This document shows, piece after piece, positions 36,165 through 45,187 of a stretch of DNA of 64,000 nt. Source of the DNA: Collinsella sp. AF08-23. Its GTDB lineage: Bacteria; Actinomycetota; Coriobacteriia; Coriobacteriales; Coriobacteriaceae. Position numbers and translations under genes: made by a program. The stretch is from contig NZ_QUHV01000005.1 in the NCBI RefSeq assembly GCF_003479805.1, positions 1 to 64,000 of the forward strand. The letters run 5' to 3'. Position 1 is the stretch's first letter. Each line of letters starts with the position of its first letter. The notes beneath the pieces are model-generated. The model did not search any database, had not been told where the DNA came from, and worked only from the letters and a program-made list of their open reading frames with translations.

Positions 36165-38177
36165 TTAGCCCTCGAGCTGCTCGCTGGCCTCGAGCCAAGC
36201 CATCTCGAGCTCATCAAGCTCCTCACGAGCGTGGGCAATTGCCTCCTGCTGCGCAGTGAGGGCGGCGAAGTCGGTGGGGTCGATGGCGAACATCCCCTGC
36301 TCAAGCTCCTCGACCTTGCCGCGACGCGTCTCCATTTTGCGTTCGAGCGAAGCAACCTCCTTCTTGAGGCGCTGGCGCTCCGCATTCGACAGTCCGCATG
36401 CCTGGGAAGGTGTCGCCACGGCAGATGCGACGGCTCCTTGACCGGACGCGCCGCCGCCCAAAGGTGACCCCGCTTCCAAAGCACCACCGAACCCGGGCGC
36501 CTGAGGATGGGACGCTCCGCCGGCAGACGCGCCCTCCGTCAAACGCAGGTACTCGTCCACGCCACCAGGTACGTGGCGAAGCGTGCCTCCTATGAGGGCC
36601 CACTGCTGGTCAGTCACACGTTCCATGAGGAAACGGTCGTGCGTCACGAGGATGAGCGTGCCCGGCCAGCTGTCGAGCAGGTCCTCCACGAGAGCGAGCA
36701 TGTCGGTATCGAGGTCGTTGCCCGGCTCGTCCAAAATCAAGACATTCGGTTCCTCCAAAATGGTCAGCAGCAACGACAAACGGCGCTTCTGACCACCCGA
36801 AAGATCCTTGATACGACTCCACATCTGTTGCTGCGTAAATCCGAGGCGCTCGAGCAGCTTCTCGGGGCTCGTCTCCTTGCCCTCGACCATCACGTAACGC
36901 TTGCCGCGGGCAAGCACCTCGCGAATGGTGTCGTCCTCGACGGGCTTCAACTCGTCGAGCTGCTGGGACAGCACGCCAAACCGGACCGTGGAACCAATCT
37001 TCACGCGTCCGCGGAGCGGCTTGAGTTTGCCCTGGATGATATTGAGCAAGGTGGTCTTACCGGCGCCGTTCTCGCCGAGCAGGCCGTAGCGGTCGCCCGC
37101 ACCAATAAGCCAGGTCACATCGGAAAGAACGGGACGACCCAAAGCCACGGCGTCAGGAGACACGCCGCGGGCAGCGAAGCCGTCCGCCGCAGCGGAATTG
37201 CCCACAGCAGAAGGATTGTCCGGCACGGCGGAGCCGCCAAGAGAACTTGTGCCTTCCTTGGAGCCACGCACGGCGGCCAAGGAGCTTGCGTAACCCGCGT
37301 CCACATCGATCACATCGATGACCTGCTTGCCCAAGCGGCTCACCGCGAGACGCTTGAGCTCGAGCTCGTTGCGCACGGGAGGCACGTCGGCAATAAGCTC
37401 GCGGGCAGCCTCAACGCGGAACTTAGGCTTGGTACTACGCGCCTGCGCACCACGAGAGAGCCAGGCAAGCTCCTTGCGGGCCATGTTGCGGCGACGCTCC
37501 TCGGTTACCTGCGCCATACGGTCGCGCTCGACGCGCTGCAGGATGTAGGCGGAGTACCCACCCTCAAAGGGGTCGACACACCCGTCGTGCACCTCCCACA
37601 TGGAGGTGCAGACTTCATCGAGGAACCAGCGGTCGTGCGTGACCACGAGCATTGCGCCGCTCGATTTCTGCCACCGCGCCTTCAAATGCTCGGCGAGCCA
37701 GTTGATGGTACGCATGTCCAGATGGTTGGTGGGCTCGTCGAGCATGAGCACGTCATAGTCGCCAATAAGCAGGCGCGCCAGGTCCACACGACGACGCTGT
37801 CCACCAGAGAGCTCGCCCACCAGGCCCTCCCAGGGCACGTCGGCGATAAGGCCGTCAAGAATCTGACGCACGCGCGGGCTCGACGCCCACTCGTATTCGG
37901 GAAGGTCGCCCACCACAGCACGATGCACGGTCATGCCGTCATCAAGCGCATCGCGCTGACCGAGGACGCCCACCGTCACATCACGACGGCGCGTCACGCG
38001 TCCGGCGTCAGGCTCGATCGCACCCGAGAGAATGCCGAGCAGGCTCGACTTGCCATCACCATTCTTGCCCACGATGCCGATGCGGTCGCCCTCGTTCACG
38101 CCGAGCGTCACGTTCTGCGCAATCAGTTTGGTAGGAAACTCAAGATGCACGCTGTCGCAACCGAGCAGAATGGCCAT
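36165..38177 (-). CDS. ABC-F family ATPase (Uup/EttA-like translation factor)
   Basis: A 670-residue protein with two ABC domains and no membrane segment. The first Walker A is GKNGDGKSS and its signature LSGGQRRRVDLARLL; the second is GENGAGKTT with LSGGQKRRLSLLL. Both Walker B motifs are clear (VLMLDEPTNHLD and VLILDEPGNDLD; the second departs from the usual DEPTNHLD). The C-terminus has the coiled-coil arm of Uup-type proteins (LKKEVASLERKMETRRGKVEELE). ABC-F proteins act on ribosomes. A linker of about 60 residues before the second domain is low-complexity (Gly/Ser/Ala). The ATG follows GAGGAGCG. Confidence 0.93.
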   Translation of the reverse strand: MAILLGCDSVHLEFPTKLIAQNVTLGVNEGDRIGIVGKNGDGKSSLLGILSGAIEPDAGRVTRRRDVTVGVLGQRDALDDGMTVHRAVVGDLPEYEWASSPRVRQILDGLIADVPWEGLVGELSGGQRRRVDLARLLIGDYDVLMLDEPTNHLDMRTINWLAEHLKARWQKSSGAMLVVTHDRWFLDEVCTSMWEVHDGCVDPFEGGYSAYILQRVERDRMAQVTEERRRNMARKELAWLSRGAQARSTKPKFRVEAARELIADVPPVRNELELKRLAVSRLGKQVIDVIDVDAGYASSLAAVRGSKEGTSSLGGSAVPDNPSAVGNSAAADGFAARGVSPDAVALGRPVLSDVTWLIGAGDRYGLLGENGAGKTTLLNIIQGKLKPLRGRVKIGSTVRFGVLSQQLDELKPVEDDTIREVLARGKRYVMVEGKETSPEKLLERLGFTQQQMWSRIKDLSGGQKRRLSLLLTILEEPNVLILDEPGNDLDTDMLALVEDLLDSWPGTLILVTHDRFLMERVTDQQWALIGGTLRHVPGGVDEYLRLTEGASAGGASHPQAPGFGGALEAGSPLGGGASGQGAVASAVATPSQACGLSNAERQRLKKEVASLERKMETRRGKVEELEQGMFAIDPTDFAALTAQQEAIAHAREELDELEMAWLEASEQLEG

Positions 38178-38286
38178 ATCGAAACGCTCCTCGCTATCGT
38201 ATTTACAGCCATCCATCTTAGCAGGGCGTCTACCCGAGACAGGCGGGGCGGGACATTGCAGACACGAGCACTTAACCACAGTGTGC

Positions 38287-38410
38287 CGCGCCGTACCCTC
38301 GGGCATATCGTCCCGCGCGCAGTTCCGCACGAGCCGAAGGCCCCAGTGGGGCCTTCGTGCGAGTTCAGGACTGTCCGAGCACGGGATGATATGCCCGAGG
38401 GTACGGCGCG
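38287..38410. repeat. Long palindromic repeat, copy A
   Basis: A 29-base left arm (38287-38315, starting CGCGCCGTACCC) pairs with the right arm (38382-38410) with one G-T mismatch. Between them is a conserved motif AGTTCCGCACGAGCC and an inner stem GAAGGCCCC/GGGGCCTTC. Copy B (61962-62078) has the same core in the opposite orientation but different outer arms, and copy C (62131-62214) has yet other arms. It lies between the ABC-F start and the end of pstB, where it may also terminate pst transcription. Confidence 0.85.
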
Positions 38411-38426
38411 AAGCGTGATAGGCGGT

Positions 38427-39302
38427 CTACGAGAACATGCCGGTCAGGTAGTCGTTCAGGCGCTTATCGCGAGGACGCTGGAAGATCTGCTCCGTCTCGC
38501 CGTACTCGACCATGTCGCCCATATAGAAGAACGCCGTTCGGTTGGAGGCGCGGCTCGCCTGCTCCATGTTGTGCGTCACGATGACGATGGCGCGCTCCTT
38601 CACGATGCTCTGCATGAGCTCCTCGATCGCCAGCGTGGAGATGGGGTCGAGCGCAGAGCACGGTTCATCGAACAAGATCACGTCGGGATGCATGGCGAGG
38701 GTGCGCGCAATGCACAGACGCTGCTGCTGGCCACCGGAAAGCGAAAAGGCGCTCTGGTGTAGCTTGTCCTTGACCTCGTCCCACAGGGCGGCGCCGCGCA
38801 GGCTCTCCTCCACGAGCGCATCGAGGTTCTCCTTGCCCTTGAGGCCATGGCGCTTGGGCGCGAACACGATGTTCTCGTAGATGGACTTGCGGAACGGATT
38901 GGGCTGCTGGAACACCATGCCGATGGAACGGCGCAACTCGTAGAGGTTCTCCTCGCGGGTGTTGATGTTCCGGCCATCGTAGAGGATCTCGCCCTCAACG
39001 CGGCATCCGCGGATCTCTCGATTCATGAGGTTGAGGGAGCGTAGGAACGTCGACTTGCCGCAACCGGAAGGGCCGATGAGTGCGGTGATCTCGCCCTTGT
39101 GGAATTCGAGGGACGTATCATGCAGCGCATGGTTGTCGCCGTAATACACGTTGACGCCGCGCGCCTCGAGAACGACTTCGCCATCGGTCGCACCGCGAGG
39201 CTGCGCGGAGGCGGCACCGGCGCGCACGCTATCCATGAAGGCCTCGGACGCACTCGACTCCACGGGGGCGGAAACGTCATGTTGGGTAGACTTGTTACTC
39301 AT
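38427..39302 (-). CDS. pstB: Phosphate ABC transporter ATP-binding protein
   Basis: A 291-residue ATPase. Walker A is GPSGCGKST, the Q-loop is [17 protein letters not shown] (diagnostic for PstB), the signature is [15 protein letters not shown], Walker B is [16 protein letters not shown] and the H-loop is IVTHNM. It has an N-terminal extension of about 40 residues. It powers high-affinity phosphate uptake with PstA and PstC. The ATG overlaps the pstA stop by 4 bases. It closes pstSCAB, and no phoU follows. Confidence 0.97.
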   Translation of the reverse strand: MSNKSTQHDVSAPVESSASEAFMDSVRAGAASAQPRGATDGEVVLEARGVNVYYGDNHALHDTSLEFHKGEITALIGPSGCGKSTFLRSLNLMNREIRGCRVEGEILYDGRNINTREENLYELRRSIGMVFQQPNPFRKSIYENIVFAPKRHGLKGKENLDALVEESLRGAALWDEVKDKLHQSAFSLSGGQQQRLCIARTLAMHPDVILFDEPCSALDPISTLAIEELMQSIVKERAIVIVTHNMEQASRASNRTAFFYMGDMVEYGETEQIFQRPRDKRLNDYLTGMFS

Positions 39303-40240
39303 TCGGCCGTCATCCTTTTCGCCAGAGCCTTACCGGCCAAACGAGAAGCCACGTTGAACAGCAGGACGCAAATCATCAGCAATGCGGCGGTTCCCCATAC
39401 GATGTGCTGCGCCTCGGGGCTTCCCTCACCGTAAATCTTGTAAATGTGCACCGCAAGCGACTCGCCCGGTCGGAAGATGTTCCATGCGCACGTGGGGCTT
39501 GAGAAGTTGAGCGAGAGGAAGTTCAGGCGCACCGGGCTCGACATGCCCGAGGTGAACAGCAGGGCCGCGGCCTCGCCGAAGACACGCCCGGCGGAAAGAA
39601 CCACGCCCGTCACAATGGCGGGCATTGCGGCGGGAATCAGCACGTGGACCGTCGCCTCCCAGCGCGTAAGGCCCATGGCCAGGCATGCATCGCGCTGGTG
39701 CTGAGGAACGTCATCGAGGGCCTGCTGGATAACGCGCACCAAGATAGGGATATTGAACATGGTGAGCGCGACCGCACCGGAAATGATCGAGTACTTCCAG
39801 CCAAAGTTCACCGAGAACACGAGGAAGCCGAACATGCCGACGACAATCGACGGCAGGGAGGACAGCGTCTCGATGGCGGTACTCGCGATGCTCGTGATGG
39901 GGCCGTCGGGTGCGTACTCCGTGAGGAACACGGCAGCCCCCAAGCTCACGGGAACGGAGATGATCAGCGTGATGAGCAACAGATAGAACGAATCGAAGAG
40001 CTGGTACGCCACACCACCGGCAGCGCCGTTGGAGCGGCTGGGCTGCGTGAGGAACCCAGGAGTGAACAAGGTCGAAAGGCCCTCATAAAGGATATAGGCG
40101 ACCATCGAGACCACGATGAGCATGACGAGTCCCGCGATGGCGGCAAGCGCCACGGTTGCGAAGCGATCGGCTCGGCGGGAACGGCGAATGATACGCATGT
40201 CCCCCATCTGAGCGGACGCCGCCTGAGAGATATCAGCCAC
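39299..40240 (-). CDS. pstA: Phosphate ABC transporter permease PstA
   Basis: A 313-residue inner-membrane protein with six helices and the binding-protein-dependent transport motif [10 protein letters not shown] / FGEAAALL region near residue 220. The GTG at 40240 is chosen because its GTGGCTGA overlaps the pstC stop by 8 bases and AAGGGGG lies upstream; a TTG at 40264 is the alternative. Its first helix is [22 protein letters not shown]. Confidence 0.95.
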   Translation of the reverse strand: MADISQAASAQMGDMRIIRRSRRADRFATVALAAIAGLVMLIVVSMVAYILYEGLSTLFTPGFLTQPSRSNGAAGGVAYQLFDSFYLLLITLIISVPVSLGAAVFLTEYAPDGPITSIASTAIETLSSLPSIVVGMFGFLVFSVNFGWKYSIISGAVALTMFNIPILVRVIQQALDDVPQHQRDACLAMGLTRWEATVHVLIPAAMPAIVTGVVLSAGRVFGEAAALLFTSGMSSPVRLNFLSLNFSSPTCAWNIFRPGESLAVHIYKIYGEGSPEAQHIVWGTAALLMICVLLFNVASRLAGKALAKRMTAE

Positions 40241-41144
40241 GGGCGTTCGCCCCCTTCTTGCCAATGAGATGGATGATCAGGATGAAAATGAGCGACATAC
40301 CCATGAGCAGCAGGCCCAGCGACCACAGGACGTCCTTTTGCACGGAGCCATCCGCATAGATCGCCATGCTGGTGGTAAGCGTGGTCGTGATGGTGGATGC
40401 CGGTGACAACAGGGATGCGGGCATGACCTCCGCGCCACCGATGACCATACGCACCGCGAGCGTCTCGCCAAAGGCGCGCGTCATGCCGAGAATAACCGCG
40501 GTCATGAGCGAGGGAAGGGCGCTCTTGAGCACCACGTGCCAAATCGTCTGCCAGCGGGTATAGCCTAGGGCGAGCGAGCCCTGACGATATCCATCGGGTA
40601 CGGCGCGCAGCGCGTCCATGGAAAGCGTCGTGACGGTAGGCAAGATCATGACGGAGAGCACGATGGCACCGGGCAGGATACCCATGCCCGTCTGCGTCCC
40701 AAACACGGCCTTACAAGCGGCGACCACCACATGGAAGCCGATGAGACCGAACACGACCGACGGGATACCCACCAGCAGCTCGACCATGGGTTGGAACACG
40801 CGCTTTCCGAACGCCGGGGCGATCTCAACCGCAAAGATGGCGGAACCAATCGCGATGGGAAGCGCAATTGCCGTCGAAAGCAGCGTGACCGCAAAAGACG
40901 TGATGATGAGCGGAAGCGCGCCGGTCTGCGGCAATCCCGTCGCCTCGTCGACATTGGCGAGGCTCCAATCAGTCCCGGTAAAGAACCCAACGGCGTCGAC
41001 ACCGTCCTTGACGAAGGTCGAGATGCCCTTCTGCGCCACCATGACGATCAGCGCAAGGACAAGAAGCGTCACGAGCGCTACACACGCGCCCGTGACGCCC
41101 TGACCGACCCTCTCAAGGTTGCGCTTGGGCATGTGCTTTGCCAT
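40233..41144 (-). CDS. pstC: Phosphate ABC transporter permease PstC
   Basis: A 303-residue permease with six helices (first: ACVALVTLLVLALIVMVAQKG) and the transport motif ALGYTRWQTIWHVVLKSALPSLMTAVILGMTRAFGETLAV around residues 205-245. The ATG has AAAGGTG upstream, and the gene overlaps pstA by 8 bases. Together with PstA it forms the phosphate channel. Confidence 0.96.
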   Translation of the reverse strand: MAKHMPKRNLERVGQGVTGACVALVTLLVLALIVMVAQKGISTFVKDGVDAVGFFTGTDWSLANVDEATGLPQTGALPLIITSFAVTLLSTAIALPIAIGSAIFAVEIAPAFGKRVFQPMVELLVGIPSVVFGLIGFHVVVAACKAVFGTQTGMGILPGAIVLSVMILPTVTTLSMDALRAVPDGYRQGSLALGYTRWQTIWHVVLKSALPSLMTAVILGMTRAFGETLAVRMVIGGAEVMPASLLSPASTITTTLTTSMAIYADGSVQKDVLWSLGLLLMGMSLIFILIIHLIGKKGANARG

Positions 41145-41177
41145 ACCGCACCTTTCGAGAATTCGTGACTTCAACAG

Positions 41178-42110
41178 TTACTTCTTGGAGACCTTGCCCT
41201 CGGCATCCTTGGTCACCAGCATCTCGGAGACGGGGATGAAGCCCTGCTCCTCAACGAGGGAGCCCTGGACGTCGTCGGAGAGCATGTAATCGAGGAACGC
41301 CTTGGTGGCGTCGTCGGCATCCTCGGCGCAGTACATGTGCTCGGTCGCCCAGATGGGGAAGCTGTTGTCGAGGACGTTCTTGCTCTCCGGCTCCACGCCG
41401 CCCACCTTGATGGCGGTGAACTTGGAGTCATCGAAGTGGGAGAAGTCGATGTAGGAAATGGCGTTATCGGTGGAGCCCATGAGGGTCTGGACGTCGCCGG
41501 ACTTGTCCTGCTCGGGCTGAGCCGGCTTATAGGTATTCTTCTCGTCACCGAAGACGGCGGCCTCGAAGGTGGCGCGGGTGCCGGACCCCTCCTTGCGGTT
41601 GACGACGACGATCTCAGCGTCGTCACCACCGACCTCGCTCCAGTTGGTGATGGTGCCGCCGAAGATTCCCTTGAGCTGCTCGAGGGTCAGGTCGTCGACG
41701 GTAACGTTCTTGGAGACGATCGGGCCCATGCCCACGACGGCGACCTCATGGTCGACGAGCTTGGCGGCAGCGTCGGCATCGAGCTTGGTCTCGGCGAAGA
41801 CGTCGGAGTTGCCGATGGTCACGGTTCCGGAGGAAACGGCGGTGAGGCCGGCGCCGGAACCATTGCCGGAACCAGAGATGACGCAGTCGGGGTTCTCGTT
41901 CATGAACTGCTCGGCCGCAGCCTCGACGAGCGCCTGGAAGGAGGAGGCACCGTCATAGGTGACCTCGCCCGTCACGGTAGCGGCGGCATCGGCAGAGCCG
42001 GCAGCGGGAGCGTCAGAGCCACCGCAGCCAGCCAGACCAAGACCGGCGACAGCGGCAAGACTGCCAGCGAGACCGAGGAAGGAGCGGCGAGAGCAGGAAT
42101 AATCGAACAT
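41178..42110 (-). CDS. pstS: Phosphate-binding lipoprotein PstS
   Basis: A 310-residue substrate-binding protein. The signal peptide combines a twin-arginine motif (CSRRSFLGLAG) with a lipobox (GLGLAGCGG, Cys about residue 29), so it may be exported folded through Tat and then lipidated. The phosphate-binding pattern is visible (GASSFQALVEAAAEQF, GSGNGSGAGLTAVSSGTVTIGNSD, NRKEGSGTRATFE). The ATG follows AGGGAGAACC. First gene of pstSCAB; the upstream region has Pho-box-like repeats. Confidence 0.96.
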   Translation of the reverse strand: MFDYSCSRRSFLGLAGSLAAVAGLGLAGCGGSDAPAAGSADAAATVTGEVTYDGASSFQALVEAAAEQFMNENPDCVISGSGNGSGAGLTAVSSGTVTIGNSDVFAETKLDADAAAKLVDHEVAVVGMGPIVSKNVTVDDLTLEQLKGIFGGTITNWSEVGGDDAEIVVVNRKEGSGTRATFEAAVFGDEKNTYKPAQPEQDKSGDVQTLMGSTDNAISYIDFSHFDDSKFTAIKVGGVEPESKNVLDNSFPIWATEHMYCAEDADDATKAFLDYMLSDDVQGSLVEEQGFIPVSEMLVTKDAEGKVSKK

Positions 42111-42260
42111 GGTTCTCCCTTCGAGAGCAAACGTGCGCAATGCGCGGACGGTCCGGGGCGTGTCCTTAAGGCCCCAATGGGGAACCTTCAACTCCCCATC
42201 CGTCGTACCGCAAGCACAATACCGCGCGTTCGCCGCCCATTCCTCCACGTTCGCCGTCTC

Positions 42261-42318
42261 TTACGGCTCTCTGACCATCCATTACCGCCCGCTGCGCCCC
42301 AGCTTACCCGCGGCTTAC
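42261..42318 (-). promoter_or_regulatory. Pho-box-like direct repeats upstream of pstS
   Basis: Read on the minus strand, GTAAGC occurs at 42318-42313 and 42307-42302, exactly 11 bases apart, and GTAA recurs at 42285 (22 bases further) and 42264 (21 bases further). PhoB/PhoP-type regulators bind such half-sites once per helical turn. The repeats lie about 150-210 bases before the pstS start. The rest of the 42111-42579 gap holds a hairpin near 42150-42175 and AT-rich DNA, but no gene I can see. Confidence 0.5.
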
Positions 42319-42579
42319 ATAGACGACTGAGATTGACGCCCATGCGTTATGCCGTGGACAACCACCCGGCCAACCCGCCACATTCCCCCTGCCCATTCGA
42401 GGGCGAACGGCGTTTGAAGCATGTTCCAAGCCGATAAAGGGGGTCTTTATTTAAAAAGTGAGGGGTTTATTTGGCAACAGCTGAATATACACGCACGTTC
42501 TTCCGTCGAATCATGCGGATATGGTCCAGCTAAAGCGTGTGCATACGGCGAGCCGGGATAACCGCTCATATTCTATTTT

Positions 42580-42735
42580 TTAACCCCTCTTACGGGGACG
42601 TTTCGTCCTCGAGCGGCCCGCGGTACCCGTTCGTCCCGAGTCGTCGCCATGGCGTCTGCGGTACAGGTAGCCGCCAAACACCATGGAAAGCGCAATGATC
42701 ACGAAGCCGAAGATTTGCTCCCAGAAATTGGGCAC
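42580..42735 (-). CDS. Small single-helix membrane protein
   Basis: A 51-residue protein from a GTG start preceded by GGAGG at 5-base spacing. It reads VPNFWEQIFGFVIIALSMVFGGYLYRRR, a transmembrane helix at about residues 7-25, and then a very basic tail (GRTGTAGRSRTKRPRKRG). It resembles single-helix small proteins but I do not recognise it. A basic tail next to a helix places the C-terminus in the cytoplasm. It sits 86 bases before the M20 peptidase stop and is on the same strand as pst. Confidence 0.55.
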   Translation of the reverse strand: MPNFWEQIFGFVIIALSMVFGGYLYRRRHGDDSGRTGTAGRSRTKRPRKRG

Positions 42736-42821
42736 GATTGCCTCCCGTCCTATCCCTGCATGCATACGATACACACGTGCAATGGGGCACCGTGGCTCAT
42801 TCTCCGCGGTGCCCGCGTCTC

Positions 42822-44249
42822 TTACAGCTCGAGCTCGTTGAGGCGAAGAATAGCCAAGATATACATCTTGAGAGCGTCGCGCAAAAGCGCCTCGTTCGCC
42901 GCCTCGTTGGGACCGTGCATGGTGCCTGCCCACTCGGGAAGTTCGAGGTCGTTGTCCTCGGGGCCGAACGACACCGCACTCTTGAAGTTGCGGGCATAAG
43001 TGCCGCCTCCCATGGAGAACGGCTCGGCATGTTTGCCCGTAACCTCGCGATATGTGTCGAGCAGCGCTTGCACGGCGGGGCTCTCCGCCGAGGTCGAGAA
43101 CGGCTCCTTGGTGCTGTCGAGCACGAATTCTGCACCATACCGCGCCGCGTGGGCACGGCAGATCATGGACATCTCGTCGCAGGTGATCGAATCGGGATAG
43201 CGAACGTCGATGGTCTGCGAGATACGCCCGTCAGAAACCTTGATCGTGCCCGCGTTGCAGGTGAGCGGACCGAAAGCCGCGCTCTCAGCCTCGATGCCCA
43301 AACCCTCGCCTGCCGTTCCCTCATGCACGATGGAAAGCAGGTTGAGATAGGTGCGCTCGCCTTCAGAGAGGAGATCGGGCCGCTCGGCCGAGATCTCCTG
43401 CAGATAGTCGACAATCAGAGCAATGGCATTGACGGTACCCTGAGGCAGCGAAGCATGTCCGCCGATGCCCTTGGCGAAAATGCGGGACCGCCCCTCCCCG
43501 AGCGGCTCAACCGTCAAGCGCTCCGCATGAGACCGCGGTGCGGGAAGCTCAGAGACGGGGACTGCAAGCACACACACCGACTCGCTCGGAATGGCATTGG
43601 TGGCATCCGCGCCACTCCACGACTCGATGGCGCCGTCTTTGATAGGCGCACTCACGAACATGCCGCCAAAGCAACCCTTCTCGGCATTGCAAACGGGAAA
43701 CTCTGCATCCGGCGTGAAGAGGAACAGCGGCTGCTCATGAGACTCGAGGTAATGGTGGACGTCGGTCATCCCGACCTCCTCATCGCACCCCAAAAGCGCA
43801 CGGAAACCGTAGCGGGGCTTGATACCGCGGCTCAGCAGGTATGCACCGGCGTATAGCGAGAGCACCGCCGGGCCCTTGTCGTCGATCACGCCGCGGCCAA
43901 GCAGCCAACCCTCGCGGCGCTCCATCACATAGGGGTCGGTTGCCCAACCGGGACCAGCGGGAACGACGTCGACATGCGCTATCGTAGCGATGTGCCCATC
44001 AAGCTCCCCCGCGATATCGGCGATGCCGACGTAGCCCCCATCGTCCCCCGTCTCGTATCCAAGGCGATGGGCGATGTCGAGAGCGCAGTCGAGGGCATCT
44101 CGCACGGTGGCACCGAAAGGAGCGCCGGGCATCGATTTCCCAGCATCGGCGACCGAAGGATGCGCGACGAGGGCGGCGATGTCGGCCACCACATCCTCCC
44201 AGACCTCATCGACATATGCCTCAATGTCATCCATACTTCCAGTGCGCAT
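42822..44249 (-). CDS. M20-family dipeptidase (PepV/Sapep type)
   Basis: A 475-residue zinc peptidase. Metal ligands are seen as HVDVVPAG (His and Asp, about residues 87-93), GRGVIDDKGP (bridging Asp), GCDEEVGMTD (catalytic Glu and ligand Glu), TPDAEFP and, at the C-terminus, SMGGGTYARN. The lid domain lies between. Family members cut dipeptides in the cytoplasm. The ATG at 44249 follows AAGGGAG; an upstream ATG at 44264 has no clear site. No operon partner. Confidence 0.92.
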   Translation of the reverse strand: MRTGSMDDIEAYVDEVWEDVVADIAALVAHPSVADAGKSMPGAPFGATVRDALDCALDIAHRLGYETGDDGGYVGIADIAGELDGHIATIAHVDVVPAGPGWATDPYVMERREGWLLGRGVIDDKGPAVLSLYAGAYLLSRGIKPRYGFRALLGCDEEVGMTDVHHYLESHEQPLFLFTPDAEFPVCNAEKGCFGGMFVSAPIKDGAIESWSGADATNAIPSESVCVLAVPVSELPAPRSHAERLTVEPLGEGRSRIFAKGIGGHASLPQGTVNAIALIVDYLQEISAERPDLLSEGERTYLNLLSIVHEGTAGEGLGIEAESAAFGPLTCNAGTIKVSDGRISQTIDVRYPDSITCDEMSMICRAHAARYGAEFVLDSTKEPFSTSAESPAVQALLDTYREVTGKHAEPFSMGGGTYARNFKSAVSFGPEDNDLELPEWAGTMHGPNEAANEALLRDALKMYILAILRLNELEL

Positions 44250-44399
44250 GGGCACTCCCTTCATGAAGACGTTCAATCTAGACCATTGTGCCCCATAAAC
44301 CGGATGGGGCAAAGCCCGTGAGCAAACCCTCGGCAAGCGGACCCGGGTCTCTCGGCAAACAAGCGGCGCGGCGCGACCGAGGTGCGGGCCGCGATTCCG

Positions 44400-45074
44400 C
44401 TAGGCCACACCCAGCACGCGCGCCACCTCGAGCATAGAACCGCAAGACACATCCGCGGCATCATGCTCACCGAGTTGGGCGGCACCCGTGTACACGCCGA
44501 TACAGGGGACACCGCAGGCGTGGGCACCCTCGATATCGTTGAGGCGGTCCCCAACCATCACAACGTCGGCGGCGTCAACGCCCATATACTCGAGGGCATC
44601 GCGGATGGAGTCCGCCTTGGTGAGGCGAACGGGCTCATTGAGGCCCATGACGCACTCGAACCGATCGGTCCAGCCGAGCTGATCGACCATACTCCGAGCA
44701 CCCGACTCCTTACGCGACGTCGCGATCGACATACGCCGCCCCGCAAGCGTTAGACGATCGAGCAGGAAGGGCACGTCGTCGATTGGCGGGAAGTCGGAGG
44801 GAGTGACGGTCTTGTCGAACAGCTCGCGATACTCTTGAGTGAGTGAGAGCGCAGTGTCGTGCGTCACGCCGAACGCGCGCTCGAATCCCGACACGAGCGG
44901 CGGGCCCAGGAGCTTGCGTAAATCGGCATCGGTGGGCTCGATGCCCCGCGCGCGGAGCACGGCGCGCGCAGTTCGCATGACGGCTCCGCCAGTGTCTGCC
45001 AGCGTGCCATCGAAGTCGAAGAGGACGACGGAACGGTCTCGAAGACGCGTGGGCATCTCGGAGTCGGCGATCAT
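44400..45074 (-). CDS. HAD-family hydrolase (phosphoglycolate phosphatase-like)
   Basis: A 224-residue HAD phosphatase. Motif I is LFDFDGTLADTGG (nucleophile Asp about residue 20), motif II is IATSRKE, motif III lies around VRLTKADSI, and motif IV is VVMVGDRLNDIEGA. The cap is alpha-helical, as in Gph/PGP-like enzymes. The ATG has AAGGGAG upstream. Substrate is unproven. The gene lies downstream of rpsA but a strong terminator separates them. Confidence 0.9.
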   Translation of the reverse strand: MIADSEMPTRLRDRSVVLFDFDGTLADTGGAVMRTARAVLRARGIEPTDADLRKLLGPPLVSGFERAFGVTHDTALSLTQEYRELFDKTVTPSDFPPIDDVPFLLDRLTLAGRRMSIATSRKESGARSMVDQLGWTDRFECVMGLNEPVRLTKADSIRDALEYMGVDAADVVMVGDRLNDIEGAHACGVPCIGVYTGAAQLGEHDAADVSCGSMLEVARVLGVA

Positions 45075-45118
45075 ATACGGCTCCCTTCAACGTCCATATA
45101 TGCCATTTGGGATGAAAA

Positions 45119-45148
45119 GACCCCGACGGGCCCGTGCCCGTCGGGGTC
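45119..45148 (-). terminator. Intrinsic terminator of rpsA
   Basis: A 13-bp stem, GACCCCGACGGGC (45119-45131) and GCCCGTCGGGGTC (45136-45148), closes a 4-base loop. On the minus strand it is followed by TCTTTTC, a short U-rich run. It lies 39 bases past the rpsA stop. Confidence 0.85.
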
Positions 45149-45187
45149 TGCAGCGAACCTAAGGTTCAAAGGCGCTACACCGGAATG

